Below are positions 11,463 to 18,016 of a stretch of DNA of 64,000 bases, in pieces. Origin of the DNA: Bacillus sp. 103mf. Lineage in GTDB: Bacteria > Bacillota > Bacilli > Bacillales > Bacillaceae_G. The position numbers were made by a program, and so were the translations under genes. Under the pieces are notes generated by a model. The model saw only the letters and a program-made list of their open reading frames with translations. It was not told the DNA's origin and made no database searches. Location of the stretch: positions 1 through 64,000 of the forward strand of contig NZ_FPAF01000010.1 of NCBI RefSeq assembly GCF_900116295.1, read 5' to 3'. Position 1 is the first letter of the stretch. Each line of letters begins with the position of its first letter.

Positions 11463-11828
11463 TTATTGGTACTTTTTCCACACGCTTTCAAATTGCTCTT
11501 CATTAAAGCCAACCGTTACATCATTACCGCCTGTTACAATTGGTCGTTTGATTAACATGCCATCAGAAGCGAGCATGTCTAACATTTCCTCTTCGCTTGC
11601 ATCTTTTAGCTTGTCCTTTAACCCAAGCTCACGGTAACGCATCCCACTTGTGTTAAAAAATTTTTTTAATGGTAATTCACTACGTTCATATATACTACGA
11701 AGTTCTTCCTTAGAAGGTGGATTTTCGACAATATGAACCATTTCATATACTACATCATTTGCATCTAACCATTTTTTTGCCTTTTGACATGTTCCACATT
11801 TTGGATATGAATAAAATATTACTGACAT
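11463..11828 (-). CDS. yusI: ArsC/Spx-family protein (YusI type)
   Basis: 121 residues, thioredoxin-like ArsC/Spx family. N-terminal CxxC redox pair in [15 protein letters not shown] (Cys11, Cys14). [10 protein letters not shown] (about residues 93-102) is the family's signature loop with the conserved Arg. Spx and MgsR regulate RNA polymerase through this fold; true arsenate reductases of this group look similar. The RNA polymerase-binding features of Spx cannot be judged by eye, so the role is open. It may be co-transcribed with gcvH. Confidence 0.87.
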   Translation of the reverse strand: MSVIFYSYPKCGTCQKAKKWLDANDVVYEMVHIVENPPSKEELRSIYERSELPLKKFFNTSGMRYRELGLKDKLKDASEEEMLDMLASDGMLIKRPIVTGGNDVTVGFNEEQFESVWKKYQ

Positions 11829-12173
11829 ACACTCACCTACTTTTCACTATCCTTATCATATAAAAAATATCTTTTTATTTCAAACTTTAACTTATTTCGC
11901 TAAAAATTTCTTTTCTCCTGCAAAATCTTTGTTTTTTCGTACATTATTAAAGCAGTTTACTAATCGGAAAAATACTTTATCATAATATCCGCAATAATGA
12001 CTCTTAATTTCCAGTCCTATCCTAAAACATTAATTAAACCTTTATATTAAAATACTAAAATTCTAATCATCTTAAATACAATATATTTAGACTTAGCAAA
12101 ACAATTCACTCTTTAAAAAGGGTGTTACTAGTTTTCAAATAAAAGAAATAGAATATTCCTTTCTCATTTTTAA

Positions 12174-12189
12174 TATGCAATATTGCATA
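12174..12189 (+). promoter_or_regulatory. Perfect PlcR box
   Basis: TATGCAATATTGCATA matches the PlcR consensus TATGNAN4TNCATA at every fixed position and is itself a full palindrome. PlcR with its PapR peptide activates secreted virulence factors of the B. cereus group. The box lies 11 bases upstream of a -35-like TTGCTA and 83 bases upstream of a small ORF's start; no larger gene follows on either strand within 300 bases. Confidence 0.88.
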
Positions 12190-12199
12190 TTAAAAGGGA

Positions 12200-12228
12200 T
12201 TGCTAATTTCATTATTTTAAAATACAAT
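12200..12228 (+). promoter_or_regulatory. SigA-type promoter of the small peptide gene
   Basis: TTGCTA at 12200-12205 and TACAAT at 12223-12228 are separated by 17 bases. The PlcR box centre then falls near -53 relative to the expected start, a usual activator position. Inference from spacing and motif only. Confidence 0.65.
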
Positions 12229-12271
12229 AAAAGTGTAATAACTAAATATTCTGAAAAGGGAGGAACTGGAT

Positions 12272-12352
12272 ATGGCAATTGCTATGGCAATCTTATCATT
12301 CCTAGGTGGAATAATTCCATTGGTACAACAGCTGTTAAAAGCATTTATGTAA
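12272..12352 (+). CDS. 26-residue hydrophobic amphipathic peptide, candidate PlcR-regulated toxin-like peptide
   Basis: A short ORF with a strong ribosome site (GGGAGGAA, 8 bases before ATG) and a TAA stop. The peptide begins MAIAMAILSFLGGII and ends PLVQQLLKAFM. It has one charged residue (Lys23), two Gln, a Gly-Gly-Ile-Ile-Pro hinge at 12-16, and otherwise Ala, Ile, Leu, Met and Phe, so two short amphipathic helices are likely. There is no leader-cleavage motif. The style resembles phenol-soluble modulins or leaderless bacteriocins more than a signal peptide, but I recognise no named relative. A perfect PlcR box and a promoter precede it and a long hairpin follows, so it appears to be a complete one-gene transcription unit. 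Function unproven. Confidence 0.7.
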   Translation: MAIAMAILSFLGGIIPLVQQLLKAFM

Positions 12353-12384
12353 ACATATTTTGCACTTATTTTTAATAACTATCG

Positions 12385-12438
12385 CACAAATGATCTGTAT
12401 ATCAAATGAACAAAATTCTGATATACAGATCATTTGTG
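12385..12438 (+). terminator. Long perfect hairpin after the peptide gene
   Basis: Two 20-base arms, CACAAATGATCTGTATATCA and its exact complement, around a 14-base loop. No clear U-run follows at once, so it may work as a terminator or as a stabilising 3' hairpin for the short mRNA. Confidence 0.65.
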
Positions 12439-12479
12439 TAAGTTTAAAAAATTAAGAACAAAACACTAAGATTTTTTGA

Positions 12480-12520
12480 AATGAGAGACGACTTTACATT
12501 AGCCGTCTCTCATTTTTTAT
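12480..12520 (+). terminator. Rho-independent terminator
   Basis: AATGAGAGACG/CGTCTCTCATT arms with TTTTTTATT after them; this is the second stop for rightward transcription from the small peptide gene. Confidence 0.7.
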
Positions 12521-12635
12521 TATGTTAATTTTTATTCTTGAACTTATTATTTATATAGATTGATTTATTATTTCCACAATTTATTATTCTTTCATTTGAA
12601 TAATTTGATTCATACTATAAAGTCGAACATATGCC

Positions 12636-12698
12636 TTAAACAAACGTTTGATTAAGACCACAAATTCGAACATACGTCTTAAACAAACGTTTGTTTAA
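12636..12698. promoter_or_regulatory. Two direct-repeated TetR-like palindromes with no adjacent regulator
   Basis: TTAAACAAACGTTTGTTTAA (12679-12698) is a perfect 20-base palindrome; a near copy ending GATTAA lies at 12636-12655. Both sit inside a 33-base direct repeat beginning TCGAACATA. The AAACNAACGTTTG core is the type bound by TetR/AcrR repressors. No TetR gene is next to it; the nearest gene rightward is the PAP2 gene 230 bases away. Confidence 0.5.
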
Positions 12699-12744
12699 TT
12701 GTATATTCCCCTACACGCACCTATATCGGCAACTTACAATACGA

Positions 12745-12810
12745 TATATATAAGTCACTGCTACGCAGAACAACCATGATCTGCACTCGTTTTTTCAATT
12801 TGTATTCATA
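12745..12810 (+). repeat. Family A repeat, internally deleted copy 2
   Basis: Has the start (ATATATAAGTCACTGCTACG, CAGAACAACCATGATCTGCA) and the end (TTTTTTCAATTTGTATTCATA) of family A joined directly, lacking the central 100 bases. Confidence 0.6.
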
Positions 12811-12930
12811 CAGTGACAAAACTGTATGGTTATTTGTAAAAAATGTTATAAAAAACGATGGTTCATTTGCAATTTATATATTATAATTTTCAGGTTCCAT
12901 ATTATTACATTAACAAATAGGAGAATTACT

Positions 12931-13584
12931 ATGAAAAATAACAAATTTTCGGCCTTTATTCCATTATCTTATATACTCCTGCTCGTACTCGTAAGCCTTC
13001 TTTATGACGTACTAAATCACTTAACAGTAGGCGCTGTAAATGTAACAACAAAAGCAGACGAATGGATTCCATTTACTAAAGAATTTATTGTTCCATATTT
13101 ACTTTGGTTTCCCTATTTATATGGCGCTCTTATTTATTACTGTTTTGCTGATCGAAAGCTCTATTACGTTACATTAAGTAGTGTACTATTAGGTAAACTC
13201 ACTTCCTTTAGCATCTATTATATGTGGCAAACAACAGTAACACGCCCTGAAGTGATCGGCAATGATGTGTTTGCTAATTTAGTGCGCTACATTTATAGTA
13301 TCGATCAACCGGTGAATTGTTTTCCTAGTATTCACGTACTCACAACATTTGTCATTATGATTACAGCCTATAAGCGAAAGGAACAAAACAAATGGGTATA
13401 CGTCCTGCTAACATTTGTTGGCGTACTCATTATTTTATCTACTTTATTTACAAAACAGCACGCCTTTGTAGATGCGGTAGCAGGGGTCGTACTAGGAAGC
13501 TTCCTCTATGCCGCTATATACTATGTATTTGAATTACGTGAGCAAAAAGTTACATTGCGAACCGGACAATCGTATAATATATAA
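12931..13584 (+). CDS. PAP2-superfamily membrane phosphatase/phosphotransferase (AUR1-like subgroup)
   Basis: 217 residues from the ATG at 12931 behind TAGGAGAATTACT. About six membrane segments. The catalytic His motifs fit the PAP2_3 subgroup: FPSIHVLTTF (His) and STLFTKQHAFVDAVAGVVLG (nucleophile His, charge-relay Asp). The first motif is the looser YMWQTTVTRP. Likely dephosphorylates or transfers a lipid phosphate at the outer membrane face; the substrate is not inferable. An upstream in-frame GTG extension to 12826 has no ribosome site. Followed by a clear terminator. Confidence 0.8.
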   Translation: MKNNKFSAFIPLSYILLLVLVSLLYDVLNHLTVGAVNVTTKADEWIPFTKEFIVPYLLWFPYLYGALIYYCFADRKLYYVTLSSVLLGKLTSFSIYYMWQTTVTRPEVIGNDVFANLVRYIYSIDQPVNCFPSIHVLTTFVIMITAYKRKEQNKWVYVLLTFVGVLIILSTLFTKQHAFVDAVAGVVLGSFLYAAIYYVFELREQKVTLRTGQSYNI

Positions 13585-13589
13585 CAACA

Positions 13590-13622
13590 AAAGCAGACTG
13601 TGGCTTCTTCAGTCTGCTTTTC
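13590..13622 (+). terminator. Terminator after the PAP2 gene
   Basis: AAAAGCAGACTG / CAGTCTGCTTTT arms with a T-rich end, a few bases past the stop. Confidence 0.85.
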
Positions 13623-13677
13623 TCTATGTAAGAGGAGATTTTCACATTGGCATATTTTTAAACACTCTTACTAGTCT

Positions 13678-14013
13678 TTAAGATTGCGGTACAGTCATGT
13701 CCCCATGTTTAATGCGACCCGCTTTTTTCAAAATTATATACAGTATATAAGAAACAGCTACTGGAATTACGATATAAGTAATCACCATCGCTGAGAAAAT
13801 GACAAGTCCATTTGCTCCGATCATAAAAGCAATCCCTGCTCCAATTGCCGGCGCCATAAGTGATTTCGCAACAACTCCGATTGTAATTAACGTAGGAATA
13901 TCAACAATTCTTCCTATATTCTCAATCAGTAGGCCAATTCCAAGAGATACGAAAATACCTTGTGCAATTCCTGCAGACCCTTTAAATATACGAGGCATGA
14001 TATATTCCTTCAT
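13678..14013 (-). CDS. Short PTS EIIC-like membrane protein, probably an internally deleted permease
   Basis: 111 residues with three to four hydrophobic segments. The N-terminal part (GSAGIAQGIFVSLGIGLLIE, IPTLITIGVVAKSLMAPAIG) looks like the beginning of the roughly 340-residue PTS_EIIC_2-type permeases, and the last 30 residues (YILYIILKKAGRIKHGD) look like a permease C-terminus, as if the middle had been lost in frame. That reading rests on memory of the family and is uncertain; it could be a real small membrane protein. It follows ldh by 20 bases and is likely co-transcribed under Rex. Confidence 0.5.
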   Translation of the reverse strand: MKEYIMPRIFKGSAGIAQGIFVSLGIGLLIENIGRIVDIPTLITIGVVAKSLMAPAIGAGIAFMIGANGLVIFSAMVITYIVIPVAVSYILYIILKKAGRIKHGDMTVPQS

Positions 14014-14033
14014 CTGTTTTACCTTCTTCTAAT

Positions 14034-14984
14034 CTAGTAACCAATTATTTTCATATAGTCCCGTAAAATATCATTTGATTGTGCAAATTGGCTTTCTTCA
14101 GCTTCTGTTAAGTTCAGCTCAACAATCTCTTTTATACCATCTCTTGTTATGATAGCTGGGACACCTGTACAAATTTCATATTCACCATATTCACCATCTA
14201 GAATTGTTGATACAGCCATAACACGATAATCATCATTAAAAATAGAACGTGCAATATAAGCTAAGGAGTTCCCCGTGCCGTAATAAGTTGTTCCTTTTCG
14301 TTTAGAAATTTCCAAACCCGCTTTTGCAGTTTGTTCAACAATCGAATCTAAATCAATATCCGCAAATCGTTCTTTTTGCTCTTCTAAAATTTGGAGAATT
14401 GGTTTTCCGCCAACTGTTACGTGAGACCAAGCAACCATTTGTGAATCGCCATGTTGTCCTAATGAGTAACCGTGAATGCTACGCGGATCTACCTCAAATA
14501 TTTCAGACAAAATTGTTCTTAAGCGAGAAGAATCTAAGGATGTTCCAGTACCAATCACGCGATTTCTCGGAAGACCGGATAACTTCCAAACTTGGTAAGT
14601 CATAATATCAACTGGATTAGAGGCAATTAAGAAAATGCCTTGAAATCCGCTTTCCATAACCCCTGATACGACACTTTCCATAATTTTTGCACCTGCTCTT
14701 AAAGTATCAAGACGACTTTGTCCCGGTTTTGGAGTAGGTCCTGCTGTAACAATAATAATATCCATATCCTTACAGTCTTCATAAGTTCCTGCATATATTT
14801 TTGTTCTTGTATTTGTAAAATTCATGCAGTGTGATAAATCCATCGCTTCACCAACTGCTCGTTCATGATTAATATCAATTAACACTAACTCTTCACAGAT
14901 TCCTTGATTCACAATAGAATACGCACAGCTAGATCCAACTAATCCAGCACCTATAATTGCAATTTTTCTTGTACTTCTATTCAT
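14034..14984 (-). CDS. ldh: L-lactate dehydrogenase
   Basis: 316 residues. NAD-dependent interconversion of pyruvate and L-lactate, regenerating NAD+ during fermentation. Rossmann motif [15 protein letters not shown] at the N-terminus. Family residues are seen in [33 protein letters not shown] (substrate Arg) and [16 protein letters not shown] (catalytic His). DLSHCMNF is in the cofactor region. B. cereus genomes carry several ldh paralogues; this one lies beside a membrane protein gene and behind a perfect Rex operator, so it should be induced at high NADH. Start ATG with AGGGGAGATCGTC upstream. Confidence 0.95.
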   Translation of the reverse strand: MNRSTRKIAIIGAGLVGSSCAYSIVNQGICEELVLIDINHERAVGEAMDLSHCMNFTNTRTKIYAGTYEDCKDMDIIIVTAGPTPKPGQSRLDTLRAGAKIMESVVSGVMESGFQGIFLIASNPVDIMTYQVWKLSGLPRNRVIGTGTSLDSSRLRTILSEIFEVDPRSIHGYSLGQHGDSQMVAWSHVTVGGKPILQILEEQKERFADIDLDSIVEQTAKAGLEISKRKGTTYYGTGNSLAYIARSIFNDDYRVMAVSTILDGEYGEYEICTGVPAIITRDGIKEIVELNLTEAEESQFAQSNDILRDYMKIIGY

Positions 14985-15078
14985 GACGATCTCCCCTGCT
15001 TCTTAATGTAGTCTTCTTTCTTTTATGTACCTTACACGTTTTATTATAGAAGTTTTCAGCATAGAAACCATGTACAAC

Positions 15079-15096
15079 TTGTGAAATATTTCACAA
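15079..15096. promoter_or_regulatory. Rex operator of ldh
   Basis: TTGTGAAATATTTCACAA is a perfect 18-base palindrome identical to the Gram-positive Rex consensus. It lies 95 bases upstream of the ldh start. Rex represses fermentative genes until NADH rises. Confidence 0.9.
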
Positions 15097-15164
15097 ATAA
15101 TGTAGACATTTTATGTCCCTTTGTACATAATTTCGACAAAGTTCCATATGCTTTACTTTCACAC

Positions 15165-15203
15165 AAAAACGAGTAACGTCTCAATCACGTTACCCGTTTT
15201 TTG
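15165..15203 (-). terminator. Terminator after the coat genes
   Basis: GGGTAACGTGA / ACGTTACTC imperfect stem followed by GTTTTTGTG on the minus strand; it separates the coat gene pair from the ldh promoter. Confidence 0.75.
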
Positions 15204-15212
15204 ATTCTGTTC

Positions 15213-15461
15213 TTATTGCATACTTAATTGACTCTTCAATTGCTGAACAATCGTTGGATTTGCCGGAGCTGCTGGTTGGTAATAATTCTTTTGCTTCGCG
15301 TATTCATACAAATTACGCTGACGCAATTCGTCTTGATTACGAATTTGAATTAACGTTTGATACAATTGCTCGTTATTCGTTTGAGCAATATAATTCGCAT
15401 AGCCTGTTAAACTCGCATTTAATTCAGCTAAATAATCATTTACCATATCTTTTTCATTCAT
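15213..15461 (-). CDS. CotF-like spore coat protein, C-terminal half type
   Basis: 82 residues, mostly helical: DYLAELNASLTGYANYIAQTNNEQLYQTLIQIRNQDELRQRNLYEYAKQKNYYQPAAPANP shown in pieces here (NDYLAELNASLTGYANYIAQ; YEYAKQKNYYQPAAPANP). The four-helix, Gln/Tyr-rich pattern ending in a YYQPAAPA segment is that of the CotF family, ferritin-like coat components. It follows the 61-residue gene by 13 bases; the two small genes together resemble one CotF protein split in two. Expression in the mother cell during sporulation is expected; no SigK site was identified. Confidence 0.75.
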   Translation of the reverse strand: MNEKDMVNDYLAELNASLTGYANYIAQTNNEQLYQTLIQIRNQDELRQRNLYEYAKQKNYYQPAAPANPTIVQQLKSQLSMQ

Positions 15462-15474
15462 GTTCTTTACACCC

Positions 15475-15660
15475 CTATCCTAGAAAAGACATTAATCGTT
15501 GCTTCGTATTCTGTGCATCTTGCACATCTTTTTGCAGCATCTGCTTCAGCTGCGGATCCGTACATGCCTGTGCATACTCTTGTAATTTGTTAATAACTGT
15601 TGCATGCCCACCAATAAGATGACGTAAATTTTCCACCTCAAGCTCATTTAAATTTTGCAT
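15475..15660 (-). CDS. Small coat-associated protein (CotF-like, N-terminal half type)
   Basis: 61 residues from the ATG at 15660, chosen because AAGGAAGG lies 8 bases upstream; a nine-codon extension has no ribosome site. Sequence landmarks are VENLRHLIGGHATVINKLQE and CTDPQLKQMLQKDVQDAQNT, the helical-pair pattern of CotF-type coat proteins. The pair with the next gene is common in Bacillus. Role in the coat inferred from family only. Confidence 0.72.
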   Translation of the reverse strand: MQNLNELEVENLRHLIGGHATVINKLQEYAQACTDPQLKQMLQKDVQDAQNTKQRLMSFLG

Positions 15661-15748
15661 CGTAACAGCCTTCCTTTCTTTCTTCATTCAACATTTAGTA
15701 TGTATTTCTTTTCAGATTGTATACACCTAAAAATCCCCACAACGCAAA

Positions 15749-15773
15749 AAACCTTAGAATTCCTCTAAGGTTT
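15749..15773 (-). terminator. Terminator after the TetR gene
   Basis: AAACCTTAGA / TCTAAGGTTT arms with TTTTTTG following on the minus strand. Confidence 0.8.
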
Positions 15774-15801
15774 AACTTTCAAACTGTAAATCCAAATACG
15801 T

Positions 15802-16359
15802 CTATAATCGATAAACATATAATCCTTTTATAAAATTTCCTAACAATAGATGTAAACTCACGTCTAAATCCATCGGCAAGCCAAATCCACCTTGCTGTTC
15901 AATCGACGCAAATCCATGACAAATACTTCTCAGTCCACGCGTCGCATGAAGTGCATTTTCTCCTTCTAAACCGTATTGCTGTAAAATATGGAGGCAAAGC
16001 TCTACAATCCCATTACCAGCTTGTCGCACTTCTTCATCTCGTAAGAAAGTTGCTTCATACAATCCAGGATGTTTTCGGACAAACGACACGTACGCTTCTC
16101 CTAATGCATGAATTGCTCCATCCATGCTTTTATCCTCTACCGCCTCTTTCAGCGCCCCATGCAGCTGTTCTATTCCGTAAATACCAAGATTTTTTCGTAC
16201 GTCTTGTAACCCTTTCACATGATTATATAAAGAGGGGGAACGTATTCCCAGCCTTTGCGATAATGACGCTAATGTTACTTCTTGTATCCCATTTGTATCT
16301 GCTATTTCTGCTGCTGTGTCTACAATTTTCTGTAATGTAAGTCCGATTCTCGGCGACAT
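15802..16359 (-). CDS. TetR/AcrR-family transcriptional regulator
   Basis: 185 residues. N-terminal helix-turn-helix about residues 9-55 (IVDTAAEIADTNGIQEVTLASLSQRLGIRSPSLYNHVKGL in pieces), with the YNHVKG recognition-helix end typical of the family; the C-terminal ligand domain is of the WHG/TetR_C_33 kind. It lies 3 bases after the metallo-hydrolase gene and is probably co-transcribed. Twin palindromes ahead of the pair (17110-17147) are its likely operators, giving autoregulation. Confidence 0.88.
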   Translation of the reverse strand: MSPRIGLTLQKIVDTAAEIADTNGIQEVTLASLSQRLGIRSPSLYNHVKGLQDVRKNLGIYGIEQLHGALKEAVEDKSMDGAIHALGEAYVSFVRKHPGLYEATFLRDEEVRQAGNGIVELCLHILQQYGLEGENALHATRGLRSICHGFASIEQQGGFGLPMDLDVSLHLLLGNFIKGLYVYRL

Positions 16360-16362
16360 AAA

Positions 16363-17085
16363 TTAACCTTCTTTCATACTTTCTACATTTCGCTTTGCTT
16401 CCTTAATAGCAAGTTCTATTGCAGCGCCTGGATCCTTTATCATTTTTCCATGTCCTGCCGCAAGCAAGGAAGGCTCATATTCTCTCATCTTCTCTGCACT
16501 CTGTAATGCTATTTCTTTATTCCACGTTGCCATTGCAGGAAACGGAAACCAAAATTTCATTTGTCCCGAAACAGCCATGCCCCCTCTTGTTTGAAATGCA
16601 TCCCCGGCAATAAGAGCGTTATTTCGCGTATCAAGAAACGACATAGAACCTGGTGTATGTCCCGGCGTCATTATCGCAAGAAGCGATCCAATTCGGTCTC
16701 CATCTTCCAATAAAACATCCGGTCTTGTTTTCACTTTTTTAGGTACACCGCCTTTTATCGGTGTATTCGGTTCATCCCTTTGTAATGTCGTATCTCCTTC
16801 TAACAAACGCGCATCTCGCTTAGAAATATAAACAGGAACATCAGGAAGCACTTCCTTTAATGCGTCTAGCGCACCGATGTGATCATCACGTGCATGTGTT
16901 AATACAATATTAGTAATCGGTTTTCCTATTTTCTGAGCCGCTTGTAAGATACTTTTTGCGCTATATGGCAGTGCCGCATCAATTAAAGTTAAACCGTCTT
17001 CTTCCTCCACAAAGTAACAATTCACAGGAAACACTCTTGGTAAAAATGACAATTGATATACCGTTTTCTCATGCATCATTCTCAT
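16363..17085 (-). CDS. MBL-fold metallo-hydrolase
   Basis: 240 residues, metallo-beta-lactamase fold. Zinc motif THARDDHIGALDAL (HxRDDH, i.e. His-x-x-x-Asp-His with the usual second His replaced by Arg in HAR), then GHTPGSMSFLDTRN and AGDAFQ, and late His in AAGHGKMIKDP. The substrate cannot be told; glyoxalase II-like, lactonase or thioesterase activities all use this fold. First gene of the pair with the TetR regulator; ATG behind GGGAGCTGG. Confidence 0.85.
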   Translation of the reverse strand: MRMMHEKTVYQLSFLPRVFPVNCYFVEEEDGLTLIDAALPYSAKSILQAAQKIGKPITNIVLTHARDDHIGALDALKEVLPDVPVYISKRDARLLEGDTTLQRDEPNTPIKGGVPKKVKTRPDVLLEDGDRIGSLLAIMTPGHTPGSMSFLDTRNNALIAGDAFQTRGGMAVSGQMKFWFPFPAMATWNKEIALQSAEKMREYEPSLLAAGHGKMIKDPGAAIELAIKEAKRNVESMKEG

Positions 17086-17109
17086 ATTTCCAGCTCCCTT
17101 TTTACAAAA

Positions 17110-17147
17110 ACTAATATCATTAGTTTAATTATACTAATGGTATTAGT
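17110..17147. promoter_or_regulatory. Twin palindromic operators ahead of the MBL-TetR pair
   Basis: ACTAATATCATTAGT (17110-17124) and ACTAATGGTATTAGT (17133-17147) are both palindromes with ACTAAT/ATTAGT arms, centred 23 bases apart, and flanked by AAAA and TTTT. They sit directly upstream of the metallo-hydrolase ribosome site and are the most likely binding sites of the adjoining TetR protein. Confidence 0.75.
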
Positions 17148-17175
17148 TTTTGTCACTAGAAATTCCATTTTTGTG

Positions 17176-17216
17176 CAAAAAAAGAAGTAGTCGTTTTACA
17201 TGACTACTTCTTTTTT
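17176..17216 (-). terminator. Terminator after the cytidine deaminase-like gene
   Basis: AAGAAGTAGTC / GACTACTTCTT arms with A/T runs on both sides, so it can work in both directions. Confidence 0.85.
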
Positions 17217-17232
17217 CACCTACCTATTAAAA

Positions 17233-17643
17233 TCATTCCGTACAATCTTTGTATGCCTCATACCAATGATACGGCTGTATTTCTTGTAACGTTTTGAAAA
17301 TGAGTTTTCCCTCTCGAGAATAAATTGCCGCTTTCACATCTGACCCCCAATAAAATAAACGTTCTTGGCAAGTGCCGCATGGGGTCAATACCTTAAATTC
17401 GGCATGCTCGTCATCTCTTGTGACACAAATGCTATGCGTGATCCTCTTATTTAACTTATGTGCCTCACATATCGCTCCTGTTTCCATGCATAATTCAGTT
17501 GAAGCATTAATAACTTCAGGAGCAACACTAATCAATATATCGCCATCTTCCGTACACATTGCCGCCGCTCCTCCCCAGCCTGTCGGGTAGCGTTTCTTAA
17601 CAAATTGAATAGCTGCTTCATATAGTTCTTGTTCAATTAACAT
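17233..17643 (-). CDS. Cytidine deaminase-family protein
   Basis: 136 residues. The zinc site has Cys-x-Glu in STELCMETGAICEAHKLN and PCxxC in TPCGTCQERLFYW, as in cytidine and blasticidin-S deaminases. The known blasticidin deaminase (Bsr) of B. cereus has a different sequence, so the substrate here is open; a nucleoside is likely. GWGGAAAMCTEDGDI forms the N-terminal strand pair. It stands alone with its own terminator, next to an MFS transporter remnant. Confidence 0.8.
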   Translation of the reverse strand: MLIEQELYEAAIQFVKKRYPTGWGGAAAMCTEDGDILISVAPEVINASTELCMETGAICEAHKLNKRITHSICVTRDDEHAEFKVLTPCGTCQERLFYWGSDVKAAIYSREGKLIFKTLQEIQPYHWYEAYKDCTE

Positions 17644-17658
17644 AACATCAATACCTTT

Positions 17659-17802
17659 CTATATTGTCTCTTTCTCTAAAGGCCGCTTCTTCATCGCGTC
17701 ACATAAAAATGAACTTTGGATAAAGTACATTCCTGCTAACAATAAAGTAATTGACCCGATCAAATACAATTGAGATGGCGGTACATAATCAGCTAATACT
17801 CC
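17659..17802 (-). pseudogene. C-terminal remnant of an MFS-type transporter
   Basis: Open frame of 47 codons ending in TAG: GVLADYVPPSQLYLIGSITL, then a hydrophobic stretch and KKRPLEKET. One membrane segment followed by a charged tail, as at the end of a 12-segment MFS permease. There is no start or ribosome site, and the sequence to its right is non-coding repeat DNA, so this appears to be what remains after a deletion. Confidence 0.6.
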
Positions 17803-17882
17803 TCATCCATACTTACTTGCAATACAGTTTGGTACGATCGCCCGACGTTCCGCATGTCAAACATCGTCGAAGGATCTTTATC

Positions 17883-17970
17883 TTGTGTCGAATCGCCGAT
17901 ATATTAGAAAAATCGGCGATATATCACAAATATCGCCGATAAATCCACTACTTCTGCCGATATATCGTTG
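17883..17970. repeat. Cluster of short palindromic CGCCGATATAT repeats
   Basis: Four occurrences of CGCCGATAtat or its complement within 85 bases, flanked left by TGTGTCGAA and right by GGACACGA. A 22-base piece (TTGTGTCGAATCGCCGATATAT region) recurs inverted at 44180-44205, so it belongs to a dispersed element. Confidence 0.6.
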
Positions 17971-17984
17971 GACACGAAAGAAAG

Positions 17985-18012
17985 AGCTGCCCTCCAAGGC
18001 AGCTCCTTCACA
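17985..18012 (-). terminator. Terminator of the fad operon
   Basis: GGAGCTGCC / GGCAGCTC stem followed by TTTCTTTC on the minus strand, just past the fadE stop. Confidence 0.75.
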
Positions 18013-18016
18013 TTTA

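Noticed and set aside
12175-12375. 66-codon ORF starting inside the PlcR box
   Set aside because: No ribosome site, its start lies within the operator upstream of the promoter, and its translation is low in hydrophobic pattern; the 26-codon ORF in another frame has the ribosome site.
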